Source of the DNA: Micromonospora matsumotoense
Lineage (GTDB): Bacteria; Actinomycetota; Actinomycetes; Mycobacteriales; Micromonosporaceae
Assembly (NCBI RefSeq): GCF_900091525.1
Contig: NZ_FMCU01000005.1
Span: forward strand, 124,001 to 188,000
DNA: 64,000 nt
Direction of reading: 5' to 3'
The position numbers were made by a program, and so were the translations under genes. The notes below the pieces were generated by a model that was not told where the DNA came from, did no database searches, and saw only the letters and a program-made list of their open reading frames with translations. Positions 61,995-64,000 of this stretch are shown here, one piece after another; position 1 is the stretch's first letter, and the number at the start of each line of letters is the position of its first letter.

Positions 61995-63959
61995 TCAGTC
62001 CTCGTCGGACTTCCCGCCGCTGAGTCCGGAGGAGATCAGCTCCATCACCGAGGAGTCCTGGAGCGTGGTCACGTCACCGAGCGACCGGTTCTCGGCCACG
62101 TCCCGCAGCAACCGGCGCATGATCTTGCCGGACCGGGTCTTGGGCAGCTCCGGCACCAGCATGATCTGCCGGGGCTTGGCGATCGGGCCGAGCGTCTTGG
62201 CCACGTGGTTGCGCAGTTCGGTGATCAGCCGCTCGCCCGCCTCGCCCGAGACGTCGGCGGTGCCGCGCGGGATGGCGAACGCGACGATCGCCTGCCCGGT
62301 GGTCGGGTCGGTCGCGCCGACCACCGCCGCCTCGGCCACCGCCGGGTGCGACACCAGCGCCGACTCGACCTCGGTGGTGGAGATGTTGTGCCCGGACACC
62401 AGCATCACGTCGTCGACCCGGCCGAGCAGCCAGATGTGCCCGTCGTCGTCCTTCTTGGCCCCGTCACCGGCGAAGTACATCCCCTCGAACCGGGACCAGT
62501 ACGTCTCGATGAACCGGTTGTCGTCGCCCCAGATGGTGCGCAGCATCGACGGCCACGGCTCGCGCAGCACCAGGTAGCCACCACCGCCGTTCGGCACCGA
62601 CTGACCCTGGTCGTCCACCACGTCGGCGACGACACCGGGCAGCGCGGTCATCGCCGAGCCGGGCTTGGTCGCGGTCACCCCGGGCAGCGGGGAGATCATG
62701 ATCGCGCCGGTCTCGGTCTGCCACCAGGTGTCCACGATCGGCAGCTCGTCCCGGCCGACGTGCTGGCGGTACCACATCCACGCCTCCGGGTTGATCGGCT
62801 CACCGACGCTGCCCAGCAGGCGCAGCGACGACAGGTCGAAGCCCGCCGGGATGTCCTCGCCCCACTTCATCATGGTGCGGATCAGCGTCGGCGCGGTGTA
62901 GAGGATGCTCACCCGGTACTTGTCGACGATCTCCCAGAACCGGCCCTTGTGCGGGGTGTCCGGGGTGCCCTCGTACATCACCTGGGTGGCGCCGTTGGCC
63001 AGTGGCCCGTACACGATGTAGGAGTGCCCGGTGACCCAGCCGATGTCGGCGGTGCACCAGTAGACGTCGGTCTCCGGCTTCAGGTCGAACACCGCGTGCG
63101 CCGTCCACGCGGCCTGGGTCAGGTAGCCGCCGGTGGTGTGCAGGATGCCCTTCGGGCGGGCCGTGGTGCCGCTGGTGTAAAGGATGAACAGCGGGTGCTC
63201 GGCGTCGAACGGCTGCGCGACGTGCTCCGCCGACGCCGCCTCCACCGCCTCGTGCCACCAGTGGTCCTTCGCCGACCAGGCGACCTCCTCACCGGTGCGC
63301 CGGACCACCAGCACGTGGTCGATCGACGGGCAGTTCGCCACCGCCTCGTCCACCGTCGGCTTCAACGCCGACGGCTTTCCCCGGCGGTAGCCGCCGTCGG
63401 CGGTGATCACCACCTTGGCACTGGCGTCGGAGATCCGGTTGCTCAACGCGTCGGCGGAGAAGCCGCCGAAGACCACGCTGTGGGTGGCGCCGATCCGGGC
63501 GCAGGCCAGCATCGCCACCGCCGCCTCGGGGATCATCGGCAGGTAGATCGCCACCCGGTCACCGGCGACCACCCCCAGGTCGGTCAGCGCGTTCGCCGCC
63601 TGGCAGGTCAGCCGGTGCAGGTCGGCGTAGGTCAGGGTGCGGGTGTCGCCCGGCTCACCCTCCCAGTGGATCGCCACCCGGTCACCGTTGCCGGCCTCCA
63701 CGTGCCGGTCCAGGCAGTTGTACGCCACGTTGAGCTGGCCGCCGACGAACCACTTCGCGAACGGTGGGTTCGACCAGTCGAGCACCTCGTCCCACGGCTT
63801 GGCCCAGGCCAACCGGCCGGCCTGCCGCTCCCAGAAGGCGAGCCGGTCCGCGCCGGCCTCGTCGTACGCGCCGGCGGTGACGTTGGCCTCCGCGGCGAGT
63901 GCGGCCGGCGGTGGGAACTGGCGCGTCTCGTTCAGCAGGTTGGCCAAGGCCTCGCTCAT
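61995..63959 (-). CDS. acs: Acetyl-CoA synthetase
   Basis: Acs activates acetate with ATP and CoA to acetyl-CoA through acetyl-AMP. The 654-residue protein has the N-terminal family block (about 30-75), the AMP-binding loop [20 protein letters not shown] (about 264-283), [20 protein letters not shown], and [18 protein letters not shown]. The C-terminal [11 protein letters not shown] contains the lysine (Lys612) that in other bacteria is switched off by acetylation. Length is normal. ATG 63959 has AGGAG seven bases upstream. It is followed by a strong terminator and is probably monocistronic. Confidence 0.96.
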   Translation of the reverse strand: MSEALANLLNETRQFPPPAALAAEANVTAGAYDEAGADRLAFWERQAGRLAWAKPWDEVLDWSNPPFAKWFVGGQLNVAYNCLDRHVEAGNGDRVAIHWEGEPGDTRTLTYADLHRLTCQAANALTDLGVVAGDRVAIYLPMIPEAAVAMLACARIGATHSVVFGGFSADALSNRISDASAKVVITADGGYRRGKPSALKPTVDEAVANCPSIDHVLVVRRTGEEVAWSAKDHWWHEAVEAASAEHVAQPFDAEHPLFILYTSGTTARPKGILHTTGGYLTQAAWTAHAVFDLKPETDVYWCTADIGWVTGHSYIVYGPLANGATQVMYEGTPDTPHKGRFWEIVDKYRVSILYTAPTLIRTMMKWGEDIPAGFDLSSLRLLGSVGEPINPEAWMWYRQHVGRDELPIVDTWWQTETGAIMISPLPGVTATKPGSAMTALPGVVADVVDDQGQSVPNGGGGYLVLREPWPSMLRTIWGDDNRFIETYWSRFEGMYFAGDGAKKDDDGHIWLLGRVDDVMLVSGHNISTTEVESALVSHPAVAEAAVVGATDPTTGQAIVAFAIPRGTADVSGEAGERLITELRNHVAKTLGPIAKPRQIMLVPELPKTRSGKIMRRLLRDVAENRSLGDVTTLQDSSVMELISSGLSGGKSDED

Positions 63960-64000
63960 GCGGTGACTCCTTCGTCGGGTGACCTGCGTCTCCTACCTGG

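Overview
The window is high-GC (above 70 percent by eye) actinobacterial DNA, most likely from a Micromonosporaceae member such as Micromonospora. The reasons are many GTG starts, GTGA/ATGA gene overlaps, futalosine-pathway menaquinone genes, an XRE (DUF5753)/DUF397 regulator pair, ESX genes, an LPXTG-type wall protein and a 14-gene complex I operon. I see no tRNA, rRNA, CRISPR array, prophage or intact insertion sequence.

Layout. 1-5 kb: the 5' part of a HelD helicase gene (cut by the window edge), an ArsR-type regulator with an MFS exporter, then mqnA. 4.9-6.9 kb: two coupled secreted serine-hydrolase genes. 7.2-11.1 kb: paaABCDE for phenylacetyl-CoA epoxidation. 11.3-15.1 kb: an accessory patch with an XRE regulator, a DUF397 protein, a Fic AMPylase and broken pieces of Fic, DUF397 and mqnC genes. 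15.3-38.7 kb: a menaquinone/respiration block made of mqnC, an LPXTG protein, menG, a menJ-like reductase, nuoABCDEFGHIJKLMN and a polyprenyl diphosphate synthase. 38.7-46.7 kb: an MFS exporter divergent from an IclR regulator, PhoX phosphatase divergent from an ECF sigma/anti-sigma pair, RarD, a GNAT protein and a small holin-like membrane protein. 46.8-54.5 kb: part of an ESX (type VII) locus, namely eccE, two WXG100 genes, mycosin, and a 1053-residue SseB-like protein with a small partner. 54.5-64 kb: an alpha/beta hydrolase, a small unknown protein, two large secreted M6 (immune inhibitor A) metalloproteases and acetyl-CoA synthetase.

How the genes fit together. MqnA and MqnC catalyse futalosine-pathway steps, the polyprenyl synthase can supply the isoprenoid tail, MenG adds the ring methyl, MenJ can reduce the tail, and complex I reduces the finished quinone. 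A Rex-like redox operator just before menJ suggests that menJ and the nuo genes respond to NADH/NAD+. phoX has a PHO-box-like direct repeat upstream, consistent with phosphate control.

The most unusual parts are: the gene-fragment scar around the Fic gene; repeats inside the nuo operon that begin at the upstream stop codon and end in Shine-Dalgarno-like sequence; a 22-codon micro-ORF joining nuoL to nuoM; a palindrome present twice around the MFS/mqnA segment; and an ESX locus without eccB, eccC or eccD that carries a long SseB-like protein with repeated short motifs.
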